Part shown: piece by piece, positions 9,186 through 17,179 of the stretch
Numbering within the stretch: position 1 is the stretch's first letter
How the letters are laid out: every line of letters starts with the position of its first letter
Origin: an uncultured Microbacterium sp.
GTDB lineage: Bacteria; Actinomycetota; Actinomycetes; Actinomycetales; Microbacteriaceae
NCBI RefSeq assembly: GCF_943912325.1
Contig: NZ_CALTTX010000049.1
Coordinates: forward strand, 1 to 20,043
DNA: 20,043 nucleotides
Reading direction: 5' to 3'
Program-made: the position numbers and the translations under genes
Notes under the pieces: model-generated
The model's database searches: none
What the model was told of the DNA's origin: nothing
The model's input: the letters and a program-made list of their open reading frames with translations, nothing else

Positions 9186-11762
9186 CTACTTCGTCGAGAT
9201 CGACACGATCTTCGGCGCGCGCACGATCACCCGGGTGGGCTCTGCCCCGTCAAGCGAGCGGATGACACGAGCATCCGTCAACGCGAGCTTCTCGAGCTCG
9301 TCCGACGTGATCTTCGCCGACACCTCGATCGACGCGCGCACCTTGCCGTTGATCTGCACGACGGCCGTGACGGCCTCGTCGACGAGCAGCAGCGGGTCGG
9401 CCGTGCGCCAGGGAACGAGACCAATGGATGCCTCATAGCCGAGCAGCTGCCACATCTCTTCGGCCGTGTGCGGCGCGAACAGGTCGAGCGTCATCGCGAT
9501 GACTTCGGCCGCTTCGCGGACCGCCGGGTCGGACGCGCCGGCCGGGCCGTCGATCGTCTTGCGGGTTGCGTTGACGAGCTCCATGAGGCGAGCGACGACG
9601 ACGTTGAACTTCGTCTGCTCGATCAGCGTCGGCGCATCCGCGAGCAACCGGTGCGTCACACGCCGCAATGCCTGATCGCCCTCGGCCCACACGACATCGG
9701 TGATCGAGTCGACGTCACGCGCGATGCGCCATGCCCGCGCGAGGAACTTCGACGCACCGGTCGTCGAGACGTCGTCCCAGTCCTTGTCGTCTTCGACGGG
9801 TCCCGCAAACGCCAGCGCGACGCGCAGCGCGTCGGCTCCGTGGGCGTCGAGCTCCTCTTGGAACAGCACGAGGTTGCCCTTGCTCTTCGACATCTTGGTG
9901 CCACCGAGGATCACCATGCCTTGGTTGATCAGGCTCGAGAAGGGCTCAGTGAAATCGACCAGACCGATGTCGTACAGCACCTTCGTGATGAAGCGCGCGT
10001 AGAGCAGGTGCAGGATCGCGTGCTCGACGCCGCCGATGTAGCTATCGACGGGCGCCCAGCGCTGCGCCTCGCGCTCCGAGAACGCCTGCGTCGCATCGCC
10101 GGGGTTGAGGAAGCGCAAGAAGTACCACGAGCTGTCGACGAACGTGTCCATCGTGTCGGGGTCGCGGAGCGCCGGCTCACCCGTCTCGGGGTCGACGGTC
10201 TGCACCCACTCGGTCGCAGCACCGAGCGGCGAGGCGCCCTTCGGCGTGAGATCGAGCCCCTCGACGTCGGGCAGCCGTACGGGCAGCTGGTCGTCGGGCA
10301 CGGGCACGATGCGGCCGTCCTGCGTGTGCACCATGGGGATCGGCGTGCCCCAGAACCGCTGCCGCGAAATCAGCCAGTCGCGCAAGCGGTAGGTCCTCGA
10401 GGCGCGACCAGTGCCGCGCTCTTCGAGCAGCTCGATCATGCGGGTGATCGCGTTGCGCTTGCTCAGTCCGTCGAGCGGGCCGGAATTCACGAGGCGCCCG
10501 TCGCCGACGAGCGCGATGCCGGTCTTGGCGGGATCCACCGACTCGAGCGCATCAGGCGAACCCGGGTCGAGCGGCACGCCCTCGTCGTCGAGCTCGATCA
10601 CCGGAATCGCCCCGGTGACGGGAGCCGTCGTGTCGACCACGACGCGGATCGGCAGGTCGAACGCACGCGCGAAGTCGAGGTCGCGCTGGTCGTGCGCGGG
10701 CACGGCCATGACGGCCCCGTGCCCGTAGTCGGCGAGCACGTAATCGGCCGCCCAAATCGGCATCCGCTCCCCCGACAACGGGTGGATCGCGTATCGCCCG
10801 AGCGAGACGCCGGTCTTCGGCCGGTCGGTGCTCTGCCGCTCGATGTCGGTGATCTTGCCGACTTCGGCGAGGTACTCGGCAAAGCGCGCGCGCGTGACGG
10901 GATCGGCACCGGCGGCGAGCTCCGACGCGAGGTCGGAATCGGGCGCAACCACCAGGAACGTCGCCCCATACAGCGTGTCGGGGCGTGTCGAGAACACGGT
11001 GACCCGCTCTTCGCGACCCTCGATCTCGAAGTCGAGGTCGGCGCCGACCGAGCGGCCGATCCAGTTGCGCTGCATCTGCAGCACCTTGTGCGGCCAGAAC
11101 CCTTCGAGCTGGTTCAGGTCATCGAGCAGCCGGTCAGCGTAATCGGTGATCTTGAAGTACCACTGCGTCAGCTTCTTCTTGATGACTTCGGCGCCGCACC
11201 GCTCGCAGCGGCCGTCGACGACCTGCTCGTTGGCGAGCACGGTCTGGTCGTTGGGACACCAGTTGACGGGACTCTCTTTGCGGTACGCCAGGTCGCGTTC
11301 GAACAGTCGCTGAAAGAGCCACTGGTTCCAGCGGTAGTACTCGGGGTCCGACGTGTGCAGCACGCGCGACCAGTCGAATGAGACGCCGTAATCGCGGAAG
11401 CCGCGCTTCTGCTGGTCGATGTTGTCGTATGTCCACGTGCGAGGGTCGGCGCCGCGCTTGATCGCGGCGTTCTCGGCGGGTAGACCGAAGGAGTCCCAGC
11501 CGATCGGGTGCAGCACGTTGTAGCCGCGGTGCCGCCAGAAGCGCGCGACGATGTCGGAGTAGAGGTAGTTCTCGGCGTGCCCCATGTGCAGGTCGCCCGA
11601 GGGGTACGGGAACATCGCGAGGATGTACTTGCGCGGACGCGTGTCGTCGTTGCCACCCGCGCGGAACGTGTCGTTCTCGGCCCAGTACTGCTGCCATTTC
11701 GGTTCGATGGCGTGCAAGTCGAAGGCGTCGGGCTCGACGACGGTTACGGGCGGCTGAGACAA
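9186..11762 (-). CDS. leuS: Leucine--tRNA ligase
   Basis: Class I aminoacyl-tRNA synthetase that charges tRNA-Leu in the cytoplasm; 858 aa. The HIGH box is PSGDLHMGHAENY and the KMSKS loop is GGTKMSKSKGN. A Cys-rich segment, CPNDQTVLANEQVVDGRCERCG, matches the zinc-binding insert, and the CP1 editing domain lies between (TFLVVAPDSDLAS). The tail has the anticodon-binding and C-terminal domains ending IVRAPKIVSISTK. The start is not certain. TTG at 11762 is preferred since GAGG lies 8 nt upstream and it gives MSQPPVTVVEPD. GTG at 11771 or 11789 are in-frame alternatives with no clear signal. The next gene upstream, pabB, ends 81 bp away on the same strand. Confidence 0.97.
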   Translation of the reverse strand: MSQPPVTVVEPDAFDLHAIEPKWQQYWAENDTFRAGGNDDTRPRKYILAMFPYPSGDLHMGHAENYLYSDIVARFWRHRGYNVLHPIGWDSFGLPAENAAIKRGADPRTWTYDNIDQQKRGFRDYGVSFDWSRVLHTSDPEYYRWNQWLFQRLFERDLAYRKESPVNWCPNDQTVLANEQVVDGRCERCGAEVIKKKLTQWYFKITDYADRLLDDLNQLEGFWPHKVLQMQRNWIGRSVGADLDFEIEGREERVTVFSTRPDTLYGATFLVVAPDSDLASELAAGADPVTRARFAEYLAEVGKITDIERQSTDRPKTGVSLGRYAIHPLSGERMPIWAADYVLADYGHGAVMAVPAHDQRDLDFARAFDLPIRVVVDTTAPVTGAIPVIELDDEGVPLDPGSPDALESVDPAKTGIALVGDGRLVNSGPLDGLSKRNAITRMIELLEERGTGRASRTYRLRDWLISRQRFWGTPIPMVHTQDGRIVPVPDDQLPVRLPDVEGLDLTPKGASPLGAATEWVQTVDPETGEPALRDPDTMDTFVDSSWYFLRFLNPGDATQAFSEREAQRWAPVDSYIGGVEHAILHLLYARFITKVLYDIGLVDFTEPFSSLINQGMVILGGTKMSKSKGNLVLFQEELDAHGADALRVALAFAGPVEDDKDWDDVSTTGASKFLARAWRIARDVDSITDVVWAEGDQALRRVTHRLLADAPTLIEQTKFNVVVARLMELVNATRKTIDGPAGASDPAVREAAEVIAMTLDLFAPHTAEEMWQLLGYEASIGLVPWRTADPLLLVDEAVTAVVQINGKVRASIEVSAKITSDELEKLALTDARVIRSLDGAEPTRVIVRAPKIVSISTK

Positions 11763-11843
11763 ACGAAGCACCTCACTGATGCGAAACACGGCGGCGAACC
11801 GTGTGGTGAAACGGGGTGACGCGGGATATCCGCGTCTTTCAGG

Positions 11844-13307
11844 TTACCGGGATGTTGCGGGCACGGCGTGATGAGGGCGCGGATCGATGATGGATGCTTC
11901 ACCTCGAGCCCCATCGTCGGCGAGCGCCTCGCCCAGGGTCGCGACCCAGTCCTCGGGTAAGGCAGCGCCGAGCGCGGCGAGCGGCCCCCGCGCCTTGAGC
12001 GCAACCTCGGCGACCTCGTCGGCCGCGACCGAACCCCACGTGATCCCGCCACCCGCACCGACGTACGCGCGCGCCTCGGCTCCGCTGCCGACGAGCACGA
12101 TCGAGCGGATCACCATCGCGAGGTCGGCATCGGCGAAGTCCGAGCCCGAGCCTGAGCCTGACCCCGAGGCGACCGAGGCCCCGGCGCCGATCCAGCCGAA
12201 GCATCCCGCATACATCCCGCGCGGCTCGCGCTCGAGAGCGTGCAGGATCGTGATGGCCGAGAGCTTGGGCGCGCCCGTCATCGACCCGGCGGGAAACGCG
12301 ACGCGCAGCAGGTCGCCGAGAGTGGTGCCGGGGCGGAGGGTGCCTGTCACGGTGCTCACCAGCTGATGCACGTGCGGGTACGACTCGACCTCGAGCAGAG
12401 CGGGCACGGCGACCGTTCCCGGCACGCACGCGCGGGCCAGGTCGTTGCGCATGAGGTCGACGATCATGACGTTCTCGGCGCGCTCCTTAGCGCTCTCGGC
12501 GAGCTCGCGCGCCAAGCGCTGATCGCTCACGGCATCGGAGCCTCGCGGCCGCGTGCCCTTGATCGGCCGCGTCGTGACCGTGCCGCCGCGCACCCCGAGG
12601 AACTGTTCGGGGCTCGCGCTCAGGAGCGCCGTGTCGCCGATGCGCACGAATCCGCCGCGCTGCGCCCCGACGCTCGCGCGCAGCCGGGCGTACACCGCGA
12701 GCGCGTCGATGTCGGGCGCGTCGATCGAGAAGCGCGTCGTGAGGCACAGCTGGTAGGCGTTGCCGGCCCGGATCTCGGCGCGGCAGCGCGCGATCAGCAC
12801 GGCGTATTCGTCGGGCGTGGTCCGGGCCCGCGCGGCCCGTTGACCGAGCGGAACGTCAGAGAAGAGCAGCGGATCGGATGCCTCGTGCCCGAGCACCCCG
12901 CGCAGGTCATCCCCGGCCCCCGCGACGCCCTCCTCGACCGTCACGTTCCCCGCCCCGTGATCGAACACGGCTACGGCCTCGACCCGCAGCACCGCGCTCC
13001 TCTCGCCTCCCGGCGCGATGGGTGCGTCCCCGCTCGCGCGCACGCCGTCCTCGTACGAGAACCACCCGACGTACCCGCCGACCAGCCGGTCGTCCCCCAC
13101 CCGCCGCGAAGGATCCCCGGCGAGCGGCGCCTGCAGCGCGTCCGCAACTGCCGCAGGCGTTCCCACGCCAACGAGACTCCGCCCGGTCGTCGCAGCAGCG
13201 CCCGCGTCGAGGAAGAAAACGTCACGGCGGACCGCGGCGAGACGTGCGAACGCCCGCCACGCGGCATCCGTTCCCGCATCGCGCACGGTCGAGGCGTGGC
13301 CTGTCAT
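11844..13307 (-). CDS. pabB: Aminodeoxychorismate synthase component I
   Basis: Chorismate-utilising enzyme that makes 4-amino-4-deoxychorismate for p-aminobenzoate and folate; 487 aa. The catalytic region has PIKGTRPRG, ESAKERAENVMIVDLMRNDL and FPAGSMTGAPKLSA in order. The Lys of PIKGT (about residue 250) separates PabB from TrpE, which has PIAGT. No pabA glutaminase is adjacent, so the partner must be encoded elsewhere. A Gly-Ser run (about residues 380-389) sits in a loop before DADLAMVIRSI where relatives have a short acidic turn. The ATG at 13307 has TACGCT 6 nt upstream. In-frame starts further up are rejected because they run into the divergent dedA gene. It is divergent from dedA. Confidence 0.92.
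   Translation of the reverse strand: MTGHASTVRDAGTDAAWRAFARLAAVRRDVFFLDAGAAATTGRSLVGVGTPAAVADALQAPLAGDPSRRVGDDRLVGGYVGWFSYEDGVRASGDAPIAPGGERSAVLRVEAVAVFDHGAGNVTVEEGVAGAGDDLRGVLGHEASDPLLFSDVPLGQRAARARTTPDEYAVLIARCRAEIRAGNAYQLCLTTRFSIDAPDIDALAVYARLRASVGAQRGGFVRIGDTALLSASPEQFLGVRGGTVTTRPIKGTRPRGSDAVSDQRLARELAESAKERAENVMIVDLMRNDLARACVPGTVAVPALLEVESYPHVHQLVSTVTGTLRPGTTLGDLLRVAFPAGSMTGAPKLSAITILHALEREPRGMYAGCFGWIGAGASVASGSGSGSGSDFADADLAMVIRSIVLVGSGAEARAYVGAGGGITWGSVAADEVAEVALKARGPLAALGAALPEDWVATLGEALADDGARGEASIIDPRPHHAVPATSR
12142..12168. repeat. Degenerate hexanucleotide repeat inside pabB
   Basis: GAGCCC, GAGCCT, GAGCCT and GACCCC stand in tandem and encode a Ser-Gly run on the minus strand. Slippage could change its length in steps of two residues without shifting the frame. 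Confidence 0.7.
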
Positions 13308-13313
13308 CTGCTC

Positions 13314-13319
13314 AGCGTA
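13314..13319 (-). promoter_or_regulatory. Leaderless-type -10 element of pabB (TACGCT)
   Basis: TACGCT on the minus strand, GAGCAG, then ATG. It is the same hexamer and spacing as at holA. Confidence 0.55.
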
Positions 13320-13391
13320 CAAACTGCCCGCGGCGCGCAATCCCTCGCACGGCCCGCCTCGCGCCCACAGCGCACGCTCACCGATCAGCCC

Positions 13392-13397
13392 TAGGCT
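13392..13397 (+). promoter_or_regulatory. Leaderless-type -10 element of dedA (TAGGCT)
   Basis: TAGGCT followed by 7 nt and the GTG start at 13405. No Shine-Dalgarno sequence is present. It is 73 bp from the divergent pabB -10. Confidence 0.55.
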
Positions 13398-13404
13398 CGG
13401 CGCT

Positions 13405-14145
13405 GTGAACGACGTTCTCACATGGCTGCTCGACGCGGTGCAGCAGGTGGATCCGATCCTGCGCACGCTCATCGCCGGGTTCGCGATGCTGTGCGAGACG
13501 AGCATCCTCATCGGCCTCATCGTTCCCGGCGACACGATCGTGATCGTCGCGGGAACCGCCGTGACCGACGTGTGGCAGGGCATCTGGCTCGGCGTCGCGG
13601 TCGTCATCGGGTCGCTGCTCGGCGAGAGCATCGGGTTCGCACTCGGTCGCTGGATCGGCCCGGCCCTGCGTCACTCCCACCTCGGCCGCCGCATCGGCGA
13701 GCCGAACTGGGAGCGCTCCGAGCGCTACCTGAAGCGCCGCGGCGGGCCCGCGATCCTGATCTCGCGATTCTTGCCGGTGCTGCACTCGCTCGTACCTCTC
13801 ACGGTCGGCATGAGCGGCTACCCGTACCGGCGGTTTCTCGCGTGGACGGCGCCGGCCTGCCTCATCTGGGCGGGCGTCTACATCCCCATCGCGGCCCTCG
13901 CCGCGGGCACGTACCGCGAGCTCGCCGATCGCGCACACTACGCCGCATACATCTTCGTCGGCATCCTCATCGTTTTCGGTCTTGTCGCGTTCTTCGGACG
14001 AAAGCTGATCCACCGGATCGAACGCCGTCATTTCGAGACGGATGCCACGGGTGAGCGCTCCCCCGAAGCATCCATCGTCCCGACCGAACCCACGACCGCC
14101 GAGCGCGCGAGCGCAGAACCCGCGCGCGACGAACCGGGCGCGTGA
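13405..14145 (+). CDS. DedA/SNARE-associated family membrane protein
   Basis: A 246-aa polytopic inner-membrane protein. The DedA signature is visible: ETSILIGLIVPGDTIVIVAG (re-entrant segment with the conserved Glu and PGD), a GESIGFALGRWIGP glycine-rich stretch, and ISRFLPVLHSLVPLTVGMSGYPYRRFL with the conserved R-P-R pattern. Two more helices follow (about residues 150-205), then an acidic, alanine/proline-rich cytoplasmic tail. DedA proteins include undecaprenyl-phosphate and phospholipid translocases needed for envelope integrity; which lipid this one moves cannot be read from sequence. The GTG start is fixed by TAGGCT 7 nt upstream. The next gene, an APP1-type phosphatase, begins 13 nt past the stop, suggesting one transcript with a lipid-phosphate theme. 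Confidence 0.93.
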   Translation: MNDVLTWLLDAVQQVDPILRTLIAGFAMLCETSILIGLIVPGDTIVIVAGTAVTDVWQGIWLGVAVVIGSLLGESIGFALGRWIGPALRHSHLGRRIGEPNWERSERYLKRRGGPAILISRFLPVLHSLVPLTVGMSGYPYRRFLAWTAPACLIWAGVYIPIAALAAGTYRELADRAHYAAYIFVGILIVFGLVAFFGRKLIHRIERRHFETDATGERSPEASIVPTEPTTAERASAEPARDEPGA

Positions 14146-14158
14146 AAGACTGGGCACG

Positions 14159-15301
14159 ATGTCGCAGCCCACGCCCGCTCGCCCCGACTCCGGCTCAGCC
14201 CCTGCCTCGGCCGGAGCCTTCGTCAACCCGAACCTCGGCGACGTTGGTGCCGGCCCCCGCACCGACAAGGCGATCATCCTCGCGCGGCTCGAGTACCGCT
14301 TTCACGCGTGGCGCGAGAAGCGCGCGCGCAAGCGCGGCCTGACGCCGACCGTCATGCCGTTCCCGGGCTACGGCGGAACGGGATGGGCCCGCGTGCTCGG
14401 GCGTGTACTGATCGTGCCGCCCCGCAAGCTTCCCCGTCGGGCGCGCAAGCGCGGCAACGGCGCCGAGCCGCGCGAGATCGAGCATTTCAGCATCCGAGGC
14501 TGGCGCAGCTTCGTCAGTGTTCCCGTCCCCCGCGCCGACGTCACGATCGAGGCGAACGGCGAAACGCACGTCGTGCGGGCGGACCGCGGCGGGGTTGTCG
14601 ACGCTCGGATTCCCCTCGCGCTCGAGCCGGGGTGGCAGACCCTGCGCATGTCGGTCGAGGGGTCGGCCCCCGTCGAAGCGAGGATCTTCGTGGTCGGCGA
14701 CGATGTCACCTTCGGCGTGGTGTCTGACATCGACGACACTGTCATGGTGACGGCGCTGCCGCGGCCGTTCATCGCCGCATGGAACACGTTCGTGCTCGAC
14801 GAGCATGCGCGCCAACCTGTGCCCGGTATGGCCGTGCTGCTCGAGCGCCTCGCGCTGCATCACCCCGGCGCGCCGGTGATCTACCTGTCGACCGGGGCAT
14901 GGAACGTCGCGCCCACCCTTTCGCGCTTCTTGTCGCGGCATCTCTTTCCCAAGGGCGCGATGCTGCTCACCGATTGGGGCCCGACGCACGATCGGATGTT
15001 CCGCAGCAGTCGCGCGCACAAAGAAGAGAATCTGCGCAGGCTTGCGGGCGAGTTCCCACACCTGAAATGGTTGCTCGTCGGTGACGACGGCCAGCACGAC
15101 GACCCGATCTATACCGAGTTCACGACAGAGCATCCCGGCAGCGTCGCGGCGGTCGCGATCCGGCGCCTCTCGCGCGCCGAAGCGGTACTCGCGGGCGGTC
15201 GCACGACCGTCGACGAGCACCGAGCCGCCGACGTGCCCTGGGTGACCGGCGACGATGGCGCCGAACTGCTCGAACGACTCGCCGACGTCGGCGTTCTGTA
15301 A
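14159..15301 (+). CDS. APP1-type (DUF2183) phosphatidate phosphatase domain protein
   Basis: A 380-aa protein. An N-terminal beta-rich region of about 180 residues precedes the haloacid-dehalogenase-like catalytic domain named after yeast App1 phosphatidate phosphatase. SDIDDTVMVT supplies the nucleophile motif DxDxT (first Asp about residue 190), YLSTGAWN the second motif, the AHKEENLRRL lysine the third, and GDDGQHDDP the acidic metal site, so the active site is complete. There is no signal peptide or membrane helix, so it should act in the cytosol or at the inner leaflet. Yeast App1 converts phosphatidate to diacylglycerol; the bacterial substrate is unproven. The ATG at 14159 follows AAGACT by 7 nt, a weaker leaderless-like signal, and dedA ends 13 nt before it, so coupling is also likely. 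Confidence 0.9.
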   Translation: MSQPTPARPDSGSAPASAGAFVNPNLGDVGAGPRTDKAIILARLEYRFHAWREKRARKRGLTPTVMPFPGYGGTGWARVLGRVLIVPPRKLPRRARKRGNGAEPREIEHFSIRGWRSFVSVPVPRADVTIEANGETHVVRADRGGVVDARIPLALEPGWQTLRMSVEGSAPVEARIFVVGDDVTFGVVSDIDDTVMVTALPRPFIAAWNTFVLDEHARQPVPGMAVLLERLALHHPGAPVIYLSTGAWNVAPTLSRFLSRHLFPKGAMLLTDWGPTHDRMFRSSRAHKEENLRRLAGEFPHLKWLLVGDDGQHDDPIYTEFTTEHPGSVAAVAIRRLSRAEAVLAGGRTTVDEHRAADVPWVTGDDGAELLERLADVGVL

Positions 15302-15389
15302 CCCGAGCGGGTGGCGGCGTGCGCGGCGTGTTGGCGGCGCTGGCAGGTCGCGAAGCGGCGGTTGGGCGACGCGTGTCGGAGGGGATGCG

Positions 15390-15395
15390 TAGCCT
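15390..15395 (+). promoter_or_regulatory. Leaderless-type -10 element of the SRAP gene (TAGCCT)
   Basis: TAGCCT, then GAAGGC, then ATG. It fits the spacing seen at the other leaderless-type starts. The AAGG within the spacer is too close to the ATG to be a Shine-Dalgarno. Confidence 0.55.
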
Positions 15396-15401
15396 GAAGG
15401 C

Positions 15402-16109
15402 ATGTGCGGAAGATTCGTCGTTGCCCGATCAGCCGAAGAGCTCGTCGATGCGCTCGGCGTGGATCAGGTCGGCCCCGACCTGCCCCCGCCGTCGTTCAAC
15501 GTCGCGCCGACAGCGCAGGCGGCGATCGTGCTCGATTCGGCAAAGACCGAGCCAGCGACCCGCCGCCTCGAGTCGGCGCGCTGGGGTCTCGTGCCGCCGT
15601 GGGCGAAAGACCCGTCGATAGGCGTCAAGGCATTCAACGCGCGCAGCGAAGAGGTCGAGGCGAAGCCGATGTTCCGAAGCGCCCTCGTCTCGCGGCGAGC
15701 CGTCGTACCGACGAGCGGGTACTACGAGTGGAAGACGACGCCCGAGGGTAAGACGCCCCACTACATACACCCGGCCGATGACGAGCCGTTGTTTCTCGCT
15801 GGTCTCTACGAGTGGTGGAAGAACCCGTCGCCCGCGGGCGATGAGAGCCCGTGGCTGTTGAGCTTCACCGTCTTGACGCGCGACGCGATCGGCCCGCTCG
15901 GATCGATCCACGACCGCATGCCGCTCTTTCTCGACAGCGACTTCGCCGACGCGTGGCTCGATCCCCACACCGACAACGTCGGCGATCTGCTCGACGCCGC
16001 GATCGACGCCGCGCCCGACCTCGCGCAGACGCTCGTCGCTCCCGTCGTGAGCCGCGACGTCGGCAACGTGCGCAACGACTCCCCCGCGCTCCTCGACCCG
16101 ATCGCCTGA
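15402..16109 (+). CDS. SOS response-associated peptidase (SRAP/HMCES-like, YedK family)
   Basis: Forms a covalent thiazolidine crosslink with abasic sites in single-stranded DNA, shielding them during replication. It is 235 aa, the usual bacterial length. The catalytic Cys is residue 2 (MCGRF). Partners are FNVAPT, FNARSE (Asn79), GYYEW (Glu109) and HDRMP (His170), so every active-site residue known from E. coli YedK and human HMCES is present. Removal of Met1 is needed to expose Cys2, which fits this start exactly; TAGCCT 6 nt upstream supports it. The gene ends 9 bp short of the convergent LysR gene, with both stop codons in one small palindrome. Confidence 0.95.
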   Translation: MCGRFVVARSAEELVDALGVDQVGPDLPPPSFNVAPTAQAAIVLDSAKTEPATRRLESARWGLVPPWAKDPSIGVKAFNARSEEVEAKPMFRSALVSRRAVVPTSGYYEWKTTPEGKTPHYIHPADDEPLFLAGLYEWWKNPSPAGDESPWLLSFTVLTRDAIGPLGSIHDRMPLFLDSDFADAWLDPHTDNVGDLLDAAIDAAPDLAQTLVAPVVSRDVGNVRNDSPALLDPIA

Positions 16110-16121
16110 GCGAGACGCTCA
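16107..16121. repeat. Palindrome formed by two convergent stop codons
   Basis: TGAGCG-AGA-CGCTCA is a perfect 6-bp stem with a 3-nt loop. Its left end is the TGA of the SRAP gene and its right end is the TGA of the LysR gene read on the other strand. It is short and lacks T-tracts, so termination is possible but unproven. Confidence 0.8.
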
Positions 16122-17060
16122 CCCGAGGAGCACGACGTCGAACTCGCGCACGACGTCGCGCACGTGCTCGAGGTAGCGCTGCGCGAGGTCGCTGAGCGGA
16201 ATCGCGGTGTGCGCGATCCACCCGATTTCGATGCGCTCGTCGATGTCGAGCGGCACGGCCACGATCTCGGGGTCGAGATCGTCGCTGATGATTCCCGTCG
16301 AGATGGTGTATCCGCCGAGACCGATCATGAGGTTGAAGATCGTCGCGCGGTCCGACACCCGAATGTCTTGAGCACTCGAACGCGTCGACAGAATCTCTTC
16401 GGCGAAGTAGAACGAGTTGTTCGTCCCCTGGTCGAACGTGAGCCGAGGGAGCCCCGCGAGATCGTCGAGCACCACCCGCCCCTTCGCGGCAATCGGAGTG
16501 TTGCGACCGACGAAGACGTGCGGTTCGGCGAGAAACAGGGGTTGGAACGAGAGCCCCGACTCACGGAGCAGTTTGTCGATGACGTCGCCGTTGAAGTCGT
16601 TACGGTACAAGATGCCGAGTTCGCTGCGGAGCGTTCGGACGTCTTCGATGATGTCCCACGTGCGCGTCTCGCGCAGCGAGAATTCATACTCCGACGCCCC
16701 GGTCGCTTTCACCATCCGCACGAACGCGTCGACCGCAAACGAATAGTGCTGCGTCGAAACACCGAGCAGCCGCCGCGACGGGGGTCCGTCGAGGTAACGC
16801 TGTTCCAGCAGGGCGACCTGCTCCACGACCTGCCGCGCGTACCCGAGAAACTCGATTCCGTCGGCTGTCAGCGTGATCCCGCGAGTGGATCGCATCAGCA
16901 GCGTTCGACCGACCCGCGATTCCAGCTCTTTCATCGAGGCTGACAGCGTCGGCTGAGCGACGTACAGCACGTCCGCGGCCGCGGTGATCGACCCCTCGGC
17001 TGCGACCTCGATAAAGGCCTGCAGCTGCTGGAGCGTCACGCCATTCGGTCGTCTAGCCAT
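16119..17060 (-). CDS. LysR family transcriptional regulator, divergent from mesX-mesD
   Basis: A 313-aa LysR-type regulator, normal length. The N-terminal winged helix-turn-helix is clear: LQQLQAFIEVAAEGSITAAADVLYVAQPTLSASMKELESRVG. A linker helix (about residues 60-90) and a two-lobe co-inducer domain follow, to residue 313. Its divergent position, 119 bp from mesX, makes it the obvious candidate to control that operon, perhaps sensing a sulfur-amino-acid intermediate such as homocysteine, as MetR does; the ligand is not visible in sequence. The ATG at 17060 is preferred over the in-frame TTG at 17066 because TAGGGT lies exactly 6 nt upstream. MetJ or McbR resemblance is absent. Confidence 0.93.
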   Translation of the reverse strand: MARRPNGVTLQQLQAFIEVAAEGSITAAADVLYVAQPTLSASMKELESRVGRTLLMRSTRGITLTADGIEFLGYARQVVEQVALLEQRYLDGPPSRRLLGVSTQHYSFAVDAFVRMVKATGASEYEFSLRETRTWDIIEDVRTLRSELGILYRNDFNGDVIDKLLRESGLSFQPLFLAEPHVFVGRNTPIAAKGRVVLDDLAGLPRLTFDQGTNNSFYFAEEILSTRSSAQDIRVSDRATIFNLMIGLGGYTISTGIISDDLDPEIVAVPLDIDERIEIGWIAHTAIPLSDLAQRYLEHVRDVVREFDVVLLG

Positions 17061-17066
17061 AGACAA

Positions 17067-17072
17067 ACCCTA
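17067..17072 (-). promoter_or_regulatory. Leaderless-type -10 element of the LysR gene (TAGGGT)
   Basis: TAGGGT, then TTGTCT, then ATG on the minus strand. TTCGTA at 17090-17095 with 17-bp spacing is a possible -35. Confidence 0.55.
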
Positions 17073-17179
17073 TGTTACGAGCCGCGTATTACGAATTACA
17101 TGATGAGCGACGGATGCCTGCACGATAGAACGACCCCCAATGAACGGCTCCGGGCCGACGAGCCCGCGGAGAGGCATCC
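17073..17179 (+). promoter_or_regulatory. Control region and leader of mesX-mesD
   Basis: AT-rich for this genome at 17072-17104. TTACGA occurs at 17075-17080 and again at 17090-17095 in near-direct repeat, the kind of site a LysR protein could bind, although no clean T-N11-A dyad was confirmed. GGATGCCT (17112-17119) and AGGCATCC (17172-17179) are perfect inverted copies. The second covers part of the GGAGAGG ribosome site (17168-17174) and touches the mesX ATG, so pairing in mRNA could mask initiation. No clear -10 for mesX was found. Confidence 0.4.

Noticed and set aside
9468..11381. 637-aa open frame on the plus strand opposite leuS
   Set aside because: Antisense to leuS, which has HIGH and KMSKS motifs. 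The shadow product is Arg/Val/Asp-rich with no recognisable domain.
11844..13307. Anthranilate synthase component I (TrpE)
   Set aside because: The active-site motif is PIKGT, not PIAGT, which points to PabB. No trp genes are nearby.
17061..17179. SAM, SAH or cobalamin riboswitch ahead of mesX
   Set aside because: The space is only 119 nt and shared with the LysR promoter. None of the conserved cores of these riboswitches was recognised.
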